Below, one piece after another: positions 48,155 to 59,152 of a stretch of 64,000 nt of DNA; within the stretch, counting starts at the first letter, position 1, and each line of letters begins with the position of its first letter. A program made the translations under genes and the position numbers. Source of the stretch: Calliopum simillimum (Eukaryota > Arthropoda > Insecta > Diptera > Lauxaniidae); contig OX638372.1 of assembly GCA_951812925.1 (NCBI GenBank), positions 1,984,001-2,048,000 of the forward strand. Direction: 5' to 3'. The notes under the pieces were generated by a model. The model was not told the DNA's origin. It saw only the letters and a list, made by a program, of their open reading frames with translations, and did not search any database.

Positions 48155-49034
48155 GGGCCTTATCGTAAATAAATATTCTCGAGAATTTATTCGCTAACTC
48201 CCTGGTTTGCAATCGCAAAAAAAATTTCGTGGAAAGGGAAAATTCACTGGAAAAATTATGTAATCGGCAATAAGTTGGGAGCGAGTTTTTTCACTTTTAT
48301 TCGTTGAATTTGCTCCTCCACTTTTTGTTAGGGAGTACTAAAGTATAAATGAGTAGTTATAAATAACGTTTGACAAATTAAAAACTTTAGTACAACAATT
48401 TTAAAGCTTATTGAAATAGCTTTCATATGACACTAAAGTTTTTAATATCCACCTAAGCGTTTCCAATTTATACTGGTTCTGCTAAAACTACTTTTCACTT
48501 AAACTTTTTTTTTTTGCAATTTTTTGGTGCAATCTTTTGATTTTTGAAATCCACAAAAATGATTAAAAAGACATTTTTCACTTTAAAAGCAAAGCATTAA
48601 TTTAAATTTCACTGCTGCAATTGCTTCTTTTTCTTTTGCAATTGCTGTTTCTTGTTTATCTTTTTTTTATAAGTCAGCTGTCAATATCCAGTGGAAAATG
48701 GAAAAAAATGTGAACGATTTATGGAAAAAAGCGTTGCCACATGTCTGTTTTTGTGCAAAATGTCTACGAAATTGGAAAAAATCAGCGTTCAGATTGGTTG
48801 TTTGCGCAAAATGTCATAGATATGGGAAAGACTTAGCGTTGCCAGATGTTGTTTTTGTGTAAAATGTCAACGCTCTTGGAAAACTGGTTATTTCTGAAAA
48901 TGTCAACGATATTAAAATAAAAAAAAGTATCCCTGCAGGAAGGGGAGTTTCCATTCATGAAATATTCACTACCTCCAGTGCTCCTTCTCTGGGAGGGAGA
49001 GAATGGAACTCCCTTCAGATTTACGATAAGGCCC
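48155..49034. mobile_element. 880-bp element, GGGCC ends, TSD ATA, nested
   Basis: GGGCCTTATCGTAAAT and ATTTACGATAAGGCCC are perfect inverted ends with ATA at 48152-48154 and 49035-49037. A 3-bp duplication with GGGC termini resembles the small element at 59887-60166. PIF/Harbinger-like is possible, although ATA is not its usual target. The interior contains a minisatellite. Confidence 0.7.
48700..48912. repeat. Minisatellite, about 50-60-bp unit, 3-4 copies
   Basis: Diverged units contain GCGTTGCCAGATGT, GTTTTTGTGNAAAATGTC and ACGATNTTGGAAAA in the same order, beginning at about 48730, 48785 and 48836, with a partial copy at 48886. Confidence 0.7.
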
Positions 49035-49980
49035 ATAATCAATGAATGCTGTACTCGGCTCATATTCGATGAATTTTTTCGTATGGAATAATAAATTTTC
49101 ATTAATATTATGTTTTTTTTTTTTTTGTGTGTACCATGATGAAATTTAGTACACATCTATGAATGCCTCATCATAGACAAAAAAGGCCAGCATCAAAAAA
49201 GTACCAAGCCTATTTTTTAACCATTAAAAATTTTGATTCAATATTACTCAAAAATGGATCCAACAATTTTGATGAAAATTTTGGAGATGTTATGTCAGGA
49301 AACAGTGATTAATATGTGGTTTGTAATTGTACATATTGAGAAAACTCTTAAGCTGTTGTGGCACCGCAAACCAAATTTTAAAATGCTATAAAAAAACCTC
49401 ATAAATCAATTTTTCTGAAATTAACAGTAAATACTCTTGCTATTATGCACCTCTGAAAATCGCCGTTGGGCGTGGAACCTCCCATTCAAGTAAAGCATGT
49501 TTAGGTTATGTCTTAAATGATACAACATAATTTGATGAAATTTGGTATGCGTATTCCGATCATCAATATCAAAAACATTAAGGAAAATGGCCGATATTAG
49601 ACAAAAGCTACGCCCACTTTCTTGAAACTGAAAAATTTGATTCAATATTGCTCGTAAACGGTTTTAACGATTATGTCAAAAACTTGGGAAATATTACTTC
49701 TATAGATAAGCATCAATGCAAATTGTGGCAATATATTCTATGTACAATTTTCGTGAAGGGTGTGGCCCGTCCACAAAACTTCGATACGTTATAATAAGAG
49801 TAACAATAAAGAAATCTTACTGAAATTTTGTACAGGTGGTCTTCGTTTTATAAAGATAACTCGTAGAGTAATCTTTATAAAATTGTATGTAAACTGTCTA
49901 CTACCAAAAAGATTTATCTGAACTAAAGATGATCGTCATATAATTAGTGGGCGTGGTAGCTGGCATCAGGACCGTGCACA

Positions 49981-50248
49981 GGATTTGCTCTTGGGGAATC
50001 TTTTTCATATAAAAGAATATTGGATATTTTTCGATACTACCCGATACTTTACGACTTTTTTGATGTTTTTCGATACATAACATAATTTTTCGATAGTTCT
50101 GATTCTGTTTACTAATTTTTTTACAATTTTCGAAATTTATATTTTTTGTACTTTTCGCAATGTTTTTCGGTAGTTTTGAATCCTTTTCTCAATGTCTTTC
50201 AATACTTTGTTACGCTTTTCTATACTATTTGGACCTTTTTATTTAATA
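49981..50248. repeat. Decayed TTTTCGATA-rich sequence
   Basis: Repeated GATGTTTTTCGATAC, TTTTTCGATAG and TTTTCGAAAT strings resemble, in inverse orientation, the minisatellite at 58972-59152. Probably a decayed relative. Confidence 0.4.
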
Positions 50249-50497
50249 CAGTGGTATACATTCGTTTAAGCGCACTTGCATTTTTGAGCTAAACAAAGTT
50301 TAAAAAAAAAGAGGCCACTTGAATTGGTTTTTTTTTAAATACATTTCACAGTTTATTTTTCAGTTATTCAAATATAAGGAAAAAACTTAAAAAATATATG
50401 TACATTTCACTTTTTTTCAAACTTGTTTTCAAAAACCAAACATCATATAGGTGCAATCGTTTAAACGCACAACACAAAAAATAATGAAAATTTAAAT

Positions 50498-51502
50498 TTA
50501 ATATTTTGTAGACTTCCCTTTTCTTTGAATTACTTCATAAATTCTATTTGGCATCGAATTCACCAAATTTTTAAGTATTTGAAGTTCAATTTCAGCCCAA
50601 ACTTCTTTTATTTTTAGCTTAAGTTCCATAGCTGTAAGGAAATTTTGATTTTGTGGTTTTTCTTTGTAAATCTTACGAACCATTATGCCCCAAAGATTTT
50701 CTATGGGATTCAGATCGGGACTGCAAGCTGGCCAATCCAGAAGAGGGATGTCGTGCTGCCGAAACCACTCTAAAGATGTCATAGACACATGGATTGATGC
50801 ATTGTCCTGCTGAAAAACGCAATCATCATCCATTTTTTCTTCCATGAAATCAATTAGCACGTCTTCTAACATTTCAGTGTACATGTTTGAATTCATTTTT
50901 GGTGGAATAAAACAAATTTTCGATTTCCCCCCTGCAGAGAACGCAGCCCAGACCATGACACTTCCGCCGCCGAAATTTCTCTTAGACATATGGACATCCT
51001 TATTGCGTAGATCATGCCAATAACAGCTCATGGAGTCAGGACCGTCCAAATTGAATTTCTTTTCATCAGAAAATATAATTTTATTCCATTCCGTAGTCCA
51101 ATGCATGTGTTTACGGGCGAATTCCAGTCGTGCGCTAATGTGATGCGGTCGAAGTGATGGTTTACACTGAGGCTTCTTCCATTTAATGTAAGGAGTTGAC
51201 CGCAAGATTCGGGAAACGTGGTTTTTTGTTACGGGGAAGTCATGTTTTCTTTGTATTTGGGTGGCGTTCAGTTTATTTTGAGCTGCTTCATATCTTATGG
51301 TTCCTATTTGCCTTTTCGTCAATTTTCTATTACCTTTTGTAGGCTTCTTGATTCCATAATTTTTTCCTTTCTTAAAAAAATTGCGAATAACCGCCTCAGA
51401 TCTATTAATTAGTCTCCCGATTTTCCGATTAGGATAACCGCTTTCGTGATATGATGCAATTAGAATCTTTTCTGAATCAGTCAAGTATTTTGCTTTAGGC
51501 AT
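50498..51502 (-). CDS. Tc1-like transposase (DD34E), intact
   Basis: Intact 334-residue frame from ATG (51500-51502, MPKAKYLTDSEK) to a stop at 50498. It cuts the element at its inverted ends and inserts it at TA sites. The N-terminal half (residues about 1-110) is a paired helix-turn-helix DNA-binding region (KILIASYHESGYPNRKIGRL, then TKRQIGTIRYEAAQ), with a basic linker GIKKPTKGNRKLTKR. The catalytic residues are visible as IFSDEKKFNLDG, VFQQDNASIHVS and SPDLNPIENLWG. I count 34 residues between the second aspartate and the glutamate, the DD34E signature. The length (334) is typical of Tc1-like enzymes (about 340). There is no frameshift or stop, unlike every other transposase here, so this is the best candidate for recent activity. 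An internal position cannot tell whether it is expressed. Confidence 0.95.
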   Translation of the reverse strand: MPKAKYLTDSEKILIASYHESGYPNRKIGRLINRSEAVIRNFFKKGKNYGIKKPTKGNRKLTKRQIGTIRYEAAQNKLNATQIQRKHDFPVTKNHVSRILRSTPYIKWKKPQCKPSLRPHHISARLEFARKHMHWTTEWNKIIFSDEKKFNLDGPDSMSCYWHDLRNKDVHMSKRNFGGGSVMVWAAFSAGGKSKICFIPPKMNSNMYTEMLEDVLIDFMEEKMDDDCVFQQDNASIHVSMTSLEWFRQHDIPLLDWPACSPDLNPIENLWGIMVRKIYKEKPQNQNFLTAMELKLKIKEVWAEIELQILKNLVNSMPNRIYEVIQRKGKSTKY

Positions 51503-51789
51503 TTTGTCGATGCTCTATTTACAACAAAAAATGTTCACTATTAAATCGCCATTATGCTTTTAATACATTGTTTACTTACCAATTCACTGCGCAAAATCCA
51601 AAAAATTATTTTTCAAAATTGTATTGTTGATATTACTCCAAATACACTTGCTGCGTTTAAACAAATGTCACGATCACTTTAGCTCTACTTTAAGAAAGTG
51701 GCTTCTATTTTAACAAAAGCAACAACAACAAAAATATTTTTTACCGTTATAAAGAGCAGTTAACTCAGAGAGGTTTTTCATACCACAAG

Positions 51790-52115
51790 GGTTGCCAGAT
51801 AGGAAATATTTCTTTAAATGCACCAATAACAAGGGCTCTTATTGAATTTAATAAAATTAATATAAATCGTGATATAGATTTTTCAATCTCAAGGGATCTA
51901 TTTAAGAAACAATTAATTAATATGTCTTCTTGATCGTAAGCTAATTAATAAATAATTCAGATCTATTGCTTCCATAATTATTATCTTAGATATTGTTAAA
52001 GAATTTATATTTATTTTAGTTGTTAACTTTATTTTGTTGTTTTCTTATTTTTTGCCTAGTCTGTAAGGAATTGTATATCCAAAGACTTAATAAACTAAAC
52101 TAAACTAAAGTATAA
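51790..52115 (+). pseudogene. 5'-truncated non-LTR tail nested in the Tc1-like element
   Basis: The plus strand reads LNAPITRALIEFNKIN ... ISRDLFKKQLINMSS and a stop at about 51820-51934. This resembles the C-terminus of jockey/R1-type ORF2. It is followed by an AT-rich 3' region, AATAAA and three TAAAC repeats (to about 52110), a typical non-LTR 3' tail. The 5' limit is approximate. Its presence between the two right-hand Tc1 binding motifs explains their unequal spacing. Confidence 0.65.
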
Positions 52116-52181
52116 AATAAAAATGTTTAAAACATTACATTGCGTTTAAACGAATGTGTGCCACTGTATATTTTCCCGATA

Positions 52182-53074
52182 GAGTAACTTCGGGTAATGT
52201 GATATAGGCGGGTAATGTGATATACCAGCATATCTCCTTAAATAAACAACTCTCGATAATGATGTTTTCGTCAACACCACAGTAACTGAAAAAGAAACGT
52301 GCTGCGAGTTTTTGAGCGCCCCCCTTTATTTATTCTGCCTTCAGTGTGGTGAAATCGATTTGGCAGTGAATCAAAACTTTATTTGTGTGAGCTTAATGCT
52401 AGGATCTAGCCTAAACTAACATTGATATCATACCCGAAATATTAAATTCTGCTAGTGGGTGAATATGCCTAACCATAAATCAATTGAATTTTTTATTTGC
52501 TGGAGTGTGTTTTTCAAAAATAACCTGATTGTTTTAAAACTGAAATTCGGGTAATGTGATATAGAGGACTTCTGGCATCGAAAATATTTGAAGCTCCACT
52601 TGCAATTCAAAATGTTTTGCACGATGGTCTCTAGGCCAAAATCTACAACGTTTTTTCTTATTAACACTTTGGTGGTACAACGTTTTTATATAAAGGTCAC
52701 AGTTTTTAAGAAAAATGAGCAAAAGCTTTGTATAATTGATTTTAGTAATGTTTCTCACCTCTAACCTGAAGTAAAAGCTCCACAACTAAAGTAACTTTAT
52801 AACACGATGATCTTTTTGCCGAAAATGCAATTTGTTTTCATATGCGATATAGTATATCACATTACCCGCCAATTTTTACTTTTTTTATTTTTTGCCTTTT
52901 TTCCATTTTGTTGAAATAGCTCAAAATTGGCTCACGCTAAAGAACTCCAAAATCATAATATACTCAACAATGCATCAAGAAAACATAATACATAAAGTGG
53001 TAGCATCTATGCTTTGAAAACTACGTGTAATTTAGAAAACAAAAATGCCTATATCACATTACCCGAACTTACTA
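52182..53074. mobile_element. TA-type element with GGGTAATGTGATATA ends
   Basis: AGTAACTTCGGGTAATGTGA at the left faces AGTAAGTTCGGGTAATGTGA on the reverse of the right end, with TA at 52180-52181 and 53075-53076. The string GGGTAATGTGATAT occurs five times: 52192, 52210, 52549, and inverted near 52856 and 53052. The ends recall the GGGTAA ends of the pogo-like elements. No recognisable transposase; 893 bp. Confidence 0.65.
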
Positions 53075-53300
53075 TATCATTTGAGGTTAATCGCGTAAGT
53101 TCTTTTTATTACTCCTATTCGGTACATTTATCATATTTTAAACTTGAAAATTGGAGGCAAAAAGATATAAACTGCATAACATAATAAAGTTATAAATAAA
53201 AACTTCGACATAAATGATCAGATCAAATAGCCGGCCGAGCAGAGATCGGTCTCAAGGTACTATAATATTAATATATAAAAGTATAAATATTTAATTAAAT

Positions 53301-53693
53301 CAAGGGTGTCAGCGTAGAACAAAAGTGAGCCAATTTTGGCTCGCCTACAAAAACAAGAATATTTCAATAATTTTTTAAATTTCTGAGGACTACAACACAC
53401 ACGAAAAATGTTGTTTTTTTTTTTGAGTTCGTCAAAATTCGCGGAATTAAAATATTTATGAAAAATTGTTTTTGTTGTTTGGCATAAAAAAAAAAACAAC
53501 AAACATTTTTCGTGTGTGTTGTAGTCCTCAGAAATTTAAAAAATAATTGAAATATTGTTGTTGTTGCAAACGAGCCACAAAAAAAAACAACAAAAAATAG
53601 GTTTTGGGATTGTTGTAGCTGAAGTTGTTGTAAAAGCGAAAATTTTGCGCTGACTGCGCATGGCTCAGTGATTTGAAAACGCTGACACCCTTG
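53301..53693. mobile_element. 393-bp hAT-type MITE, perfect 8-bp TSD
   Basis: CAAGGGTGTCAGCGT and ACGCTGACACCCTTG are perfect inverted ends and fit 5'-YARNG (CAAGG). AATTAAAT stands at 53293-53300 and 53694-53701, a perfect 8-bp duplication. A long inner palindrome (CTACAACACACACGAAAAAT and inverse) makes it a near-complete foldback. Confidence 0.88.
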
Positions 53694-53701
53694 AATTAAA
53701 T

Positions 53702-56700
53702 CATATAACAAATTTTTAATATTGATAACATAATAATTTGTATTGAATACAAATTCAAGAATAAGTTAGCGACAAAAGAAGAGTTCAAAAATCGCTACAG
53801 TTCAGAAAAATGTTCATAGTTATTTCAGCTTTTCTTTGTTGTATTTATGACTATCAAAAGGGGAAAAAAGCAGAAATTCGAGTTTGGGACTTTAAATAAT
53901 TATAATATGATTTTCAACACAAAGTCATAGGTCAGAACCTTTGAAAAGCACTTAAGTATAAAAAAAACACCAACCAACAAACAAACAAAGGGATAGGGTG
54001 TAAAACCTTTGATTCGAAATAAAATTTTAACACATACGATTTGTGTAGTTAACCGGTTTTTCTAATTTGCCATATGCAACTAAATTTGTGGTTATGTTGA
54101 ACAGTATACCTTAGTTCACAACTAGAAAGTAGACACAAAATAAAGAACATTTGCCATCTTTTTGTAGACAAACGTGCATGAGGTAGATAATCTTTGTACA
54201 TATCGTCAGCTCAAATACAAAAATTTTAATTATTTTTTTTCATTTTAAAGCCAATTTTGGCTTAATCCAGATTTTATTTTAGGCAACACTTACCAAAACT
54301 GGCTTCGAAATCTTAAATATTTGAGGTTTTAAGTCGATTTTAAAAAAAAATTTCAGATTTTACTACTTTTTGGATTTCAATATGACTTATTTTGAAAAAG
54401 GTGGCCAAGCGCCTTTTGTTTAACTTAAGTTTTGGCATACAAGCTAGTAATTTATTTAATCCAAACCGTTTTCTTGTTTACATAACGATATTTCAAGTGT
54501 AAGTAACTGGCTTATAAACATAAATACAAACTCAATATACACATATGTGTTAATCCATAAATCACGATCGATTTTTTTAAGGTTATCCAGAAAAAGGCTA
54601 ATTAATAAAACCAATTCAAAGATTTTTCAAATATGAAAAAGAAAAATTTTTGTAAAGAAACTCAAAGAAACATGCAAGCACGAAAAGAAAAAAGAAAAAA
54701 CTCAATTAGTGCGTACTTACATATGACATTAAAAATCTTCAATCTATACCTAAAGAAAACTTTTAAATTAATTATTAGAAACGAAGGAGCGAGTAAGCTC
54801 AACCCTACGCTCGTCGCAGCAGCACAGCCCACATGTTATCTCCCAAGGCAATTTCCGTCGCTAAATTGAAAAATTACGAAAAAAAGTTTTTACATTTTAT
54901 ACGCTCATTACATAATTTCAAAGTACATGTATGGAATTTTAGAAAAAATTACAACCAAAAACTGAAGAAGCAGAAGTAGAAGCAGCGGCAGCAGCTAAAA
55001 CTCAAGGTACATACATAGTAATGAAAATTAAAATGAAAAATTGCAAATGACGTGAAGCACATTACGACACGTAGGCCGATAAGGAACGGGAGCGGGGAGG
55101 GGGAGGAGCGGCACACAACTAAGTAATACCCGTACAAATCAACAACGAAAAAAAAAAAAACAAAAATCTCAAAGAAAACCTTTTACAACTACCCACCCAC
55201 ACCCCCTTGCGCACCGCAATCGCCATTAACCATGGGTACGGAAAACGCGACTGCAGCGGAGGGGGAGTGCGGCGCAATGCCGTCGTATTAAAAGCATTAA
55301 ATAAAAAAACTACCCTTTTCCTAATTTTTTATATTTAGTGCGCGGCGGGACCATAGTGAGAGGGGGGGGTGAGGGTGGCGAAATTTTAGAGCAACAGCGG
55401 CAGCACACATACAGACGCATATGTACACAGATAAACTTGCGTTGAGAGAGGGTGTGCGGGAAGCATTCAACGGTATGTCAAAGCATTATATTCCACCTTT
55501 TTCGAATTTTGAAAATCTACTTACATGCCAGCATATACGCGCGGCGCGGCACAACAACAACAACACTCCACGCACTAACGGCGGCAGCAGTGGTGCCGGA
55601 AACACCCTTCTAGTTCCTAAAAATTTAAAAAAAAACAACAAAAACAAAAAACACACAACGCAAAAATGAAAAAATGGAAAAAACGGAGAACAACATGAAA
55701 TAAATAAATATAAATATGTAATATGTACTCGTACTCGGCACAAGCTAACTTTAATATATAGAAAAAATTGCCATTAGCGTCGAACTCGTGCCTCAACTAG
55801 AGCGCCGCCTGGGCCTGGGCCTGAGTTTTGGCCCCACAATGATGCGGCAACGGCATCGAAAGGGAGCGCGCGCCGTACGCTGTACAAAGACGACTGATTT
55901 ACATTTTTAATTGTATATACACAACAACAACAACAGCAACGGCTACAACAACAACAACGGCAAAAAAAGTTGACTGCGAAGCTGTAATAACATTTCGTAA
56001 TTTTCTCAACGTTCAACTTTCGCCAAGCAGCAGAAGCGGCTTCTCACATCCCGCGCGGCATGTCGTCGCGCCGCGTGCCAACCCGCGCATGTATGCGCGT
56101 TTTTTCTGCATGTTTCTTTATTTCTCGGCATTCTTTTTTTTGCTTTTGTTGCGTTTAGCCTCCAATGCCCGCATTTTCGGCGCTTCCCCAAAAACACCAT
56201 CAGTCATTCCCCTGTCGCGCTCTGCCTATTTTACCCCTCGACAGCCCAGAAGATTGAGAATAGGTATTTGGCATCCTCGAATGATGTACGCAACGCATCC
56301 TCGAAAGCTTCGTTTTTTCAGTTTTCGTCGTTTTCGCCTGTTGTCGTCCCCCCGGCGCGCCGTCCTTAGCAGCAACAGCATCGTCGGCTTTTGTGGCATC
56401 TCTTTTCGTTCATTTTTTCCTTTTTTACTTTACCGTTTCTAAAAAAACATATACAAAAATCCTTTTCCGAAAAAAACTAAGTACTACAGCGTACGTAGCG
56501 ACATCTTCGCTGCGCTTGCCTCCAAATCAGCGATTTTTTAAGGCTTTTGCGGGGGAAAACTTTAGGGAGTCGAATAGTGGAAAAAACCGAAATGTTGTAT
56601 TAGACAGGTTAGGCGCGCAAGGGTACTTGGGCTGTGTAATATTAATGGCGCTGGGTGGCAAGTAGAGCAAGGCATCAGCGTGGAGCTGGGGCAATAGCAG

Positions 56701-57240
56701 CCCTTAGAAAAGTATAAAACTTTATTTTACAGCTTCAACAGTTACGCGAACACATAAAGTAAATTTATTAGAAGATATTTTTTCATTCCTTTTGCATGTT
56801 TTTTCGGTGTTGTAGTTGTATTGTGTTGTAATTGTCTGCGTTATTGTTGCCTTTAGTACATTATGCTGCACAGGAAATAAATTTATTGTATACATGTACA
56901 TACATACATACATACATACATATATACAAATGCCTTATATTGTATATTATATTTTTACTATTAGAACTTAGCTCCAGATGGTGCATGGGGAGGCAGTTAT
57001 TATATAATTCGTTTTTTCTTAAAAAAGCAAAAAAAAAAAAAAAACTAAAAAATCTTACTTAAAAAAATTTTACAAAAAAAAATTTACTTAAATTTTGACA
57101 AAAACTAATACGTATGTGAGTACATGGGTAATTAACTATGTACTCTTAATCATCCATCATATAAGATGCCAAAATATTGTTGAAACAAAATTTTTTCATC
57201 GTGGTCACATTTTTTCATAAGAACTATGCGTATTTTCTCA
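53702..57240. other. Repeat-poor, partly GC-rich stretch, no gene recognised
   Basis: From 54.7 to 56.7 kb the sequence has GC-rich blocks (for example 55243-55280, 55360-55380, 56041-56100), CAACAA and GCAGCAGC runs, and many CpG. Open frames (55421-55669, 56089-56442, 56393-56665, both strands) are low-complexity and unrelated to families I know. A promoter or untranslated exon of a host gene is possible. A CATA microsatellite lies at 56894-56923. Confidence 0.4.
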
Positions 57241-57242
57241 TA

Positions 57243-58407
57243 GGGTAAGGGAGGGATATATGGACCACCAATCTTTCATTTTCAAATAAAACTCAAAAAA
57301 CAAAACAAAACAATTAATTTTGTGTCAATCATTAAAGGAAACAATTAACCTTAATTCCGATTCAGTTTAAAATAAATATCTTATCAGGATAAAGAAAAAA
57401 AAAAGAAAAAAAAAAAAAAAAAAATCTGAAAATACTCAAAATGAAGATCAAAAAAAAGTATAGTGTTATATGGACTTTATAGTCCATATTGCCCCACATG
57501 TTTATTTGGTACAAAAGTTCAACATCCGGAACATTCTTTATGACTCCAAGAACGTCAGGTTCCACGGCGATTTTCTGAGTAAAGAGGATTACATTATATG
57601 CATTTTCGTCTTCTTTTCCTTTGTAGTTCATGAATTACAAATAATGACCATCGGACCCGTCGTGAAAACTGCAACTAGATTCCCCATCTGATGAAGATGA
57701 TAAATAAATTTGTTTTTGAGGCTTTTTTCTTTTGTGGTCCATATTATCCGCAGCACGTGTTGGTGAAATAAATGGTTTTTTTATCAAAAACTCGTGTGGT
57801 TAATGAACTAATTTTTACTAATAAATTTCATTTCATTTATTTATTTCATTTCATTTATAAATGATATTCACTGACTTTATATCATCGGGTTAAAACTACA
57901 ACTGGACATTTACATTTTTTGATATTTTGAGTTCAGTATACAGAAACATGAAGAAAAATTTACACCTCAGTCTAGTCAGTTTTTCGAAATGTGGTCTCTA
58001 TTCAATTTTCTATAAGAAATAAAAAGCAGAAAACTCCAAAATCTCAAACAAAAATCGAATTTCAAAAAAAACTTACAAAGAGTTTTTCTCAAAACAATAA
58101 AAATGTAGATGTCTTGTTGTAGTTTTAATCCAACAAATATAATTAATGACACAATGTCTTTTAAGAGCATCGATGCCTTTAAAGTGAAATAATACTCTCT
58201 AGAAAAAATGAATCACTCAATATTTTTTTTTAGAAAAAAACAACTTCACAGAAAAATGAGACTTAACCCAACGCTAAAATCGCTCTATTATAAGATTTAG
58301 GTATTAGCGTAACGTTTGAACATCAATAACGGTAAATCCTATGTATGCAATGGAAAATAGCCGTGTGGTTCATATTACCCGCGTAATCCATATTTCCTCG
58401 GTTACCC
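57243..58407 (-). mobile_element. Second pogo-like element copy, TSD TA
   Basis: GGGTAAGGGAGGGATATATG and the inverse (CATATTTCCTCGGTTACCC) are flanked by TA at 57241-57242 and 58408-58409. It is homologous to 15589-16474 over both halves. It carries about 250 bp of extra sequence at 57888-58131, with its own inverted ends (GGTTAAAACTACAAC and GTTGTAGTTTTAATCC). Minus-strand relics of the same transposase C-terminus are present (SSSSDGESSCSFHDGSDG near 57640-57695; SWSHKECSGC near 57535). Confidence 0.8.
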
Positions 58408-58971
58408 TACTACTTAATATCGCCGGTGACCAAGTTCACCTATAGATAGATCATATTTTTCCGCGTACCGTTTTTGTTTTGTATAATGGGAGCCCAGAAC
58501 ATTAAGTATTGACAGATTCAATACTCCTAGTAACATTTTTAGGATGCAAAGGCAAAAGGCACAAAAGCAAAGAATTTCTACTAAAAAACAAAAAAAAAAA
58601 AAGTTATTTTTCTTTCTCGACATTTAGCTTCTATTCCAAATTTCATTGAAATTGGTTTAGTTACTTAGCCGCGACAATCTATTTTCTTTTAAGGAACATG
58701 ACACCTTACACCTAATTTTTTTTAGATTTTTCCTTAGGGCTTAGGTGTTATAATACAGCTGTGGCAAACTATTTTCAAAGTACATCTCACTGCAAAATGG
58801 CTGTTATTGAAACAAACCCAAAACTAACTGCAAAGGCACTCTGCGACAGCGTAAAAAAATTATGACGACACCATTGCATAACTGTAGTGTGAATGTATAA
58901 AAAATATTGAATACTTCGAAGTAACCGTTAAAGTCCTAAAGTATCGAACAGCATCCGATGTATCGTTATGG
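58408..58971. other. No gene seen
   Basis: AT-rich spacer without coding signal or recognisable element ends. Confidence 0.4.
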
Positions 58972-59152
58972 GTCCAAAAGTATTAAAAACCATCTAAAAT
59001 ATCGGTAAAAGTCGATAAGTATCGAAAAACATCTAAAGAATCGCCAAAATATCTGTAAAAGTCCAAAAATATCGAAAAACATCCAAAATATTGGGAAAAG
59101 TCCAAAAGTATTGAAAAATATCGGAAAAAGTCCAAAAAGTATTGAAAAACTT
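58972..59152. repeat. Minisatellite, about 39-bp unit, 4-5 copies
   Basis: Units follow the pattern TCCAAAAGTATTGAAAAACA, TC.AAAATATCGG, TAAAAG, with deletions in some copies. Similar strings in inverse orientation lie at 49981-50248. Confidence 0.75.

Larger units (their letters stand above)
47235..49131. mobile_element. 1.9-kb foldback element, TSD TA
   Basis: CACACAAAAAAATA at the left is the inverse of the right end (T-run, GTGTG), with TA at 47233-47234 and 49132-49133. Arms share CATAATGTTTATG-, CGTACGCATAA- and AATTCATTGATTTT-type sequence. The segment is rich in CATAAA/TTTATG motifs, for example near 47990-48120. It hosts a tRNA-like module, a non-LTR tail near 47612-47660, and the element at 48155-49034. 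No transposase seen. Confidence 0.65.
47160..49980. repeat. GGGCGTGG-box repeat, split by a nested element
   Basis: GGCGTGGCCCCGCCCTA (47194) lies left of the foldback at 47235-49131. The repeat resumes at 49134 with ATGATGAAATTTAGTAC and continues with GGGCGTGGAACCTCCCATTC (49467), the inverse ACGCCCAC (49611) and GGGCGTGGTAG (49949). Comparison with 41600-41660 shows the interrupted sequence, supporting insertion into an existing copy. Confidence 0.65.
50249..52166 (-). mobile_element. Tc1-like element with intact transposase and IR/DR ends
   Basis: CAGTGGTATACATTCGTTTA at the left and CAGTGGCACACATTCGTTTA on the reverse strand of the right end are flanked by TA at 50247-50248 and 52167-52168. 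A second, inner copy of the CGTTTAAACGCA motif lies near 50456-50470 on the left and 51652-51664 on the right, the IR/DR layout of many Tc1-like elements. The right spacing is longer because a non-LTR fragment (about 51790-52115) is inserted. Without it the element would be about 1.6 kb, the usual size. Confidence 0.92.

Noticed and set aside
55421..56665. Several open frames of 80-117 codons in GC-rich sequence
   Set aside because: Rich in F, R and S runs with no domain, and both strands are open; I read these as composition effects in possibly untranslated or regulatory DNA.
56894..56923. CATA microsatellite as a functional element
   Set aside because: Ordinary simple repeat of a type found at many sites in the window (for example 7141, 9170 and 12490).
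57362..57631. 89-codon minus-strand open frame
   Set aside because: It overlaps the transposase tail relic in a different frame from the SWSHKEC block, so the open frame itself is not the original coding frame.
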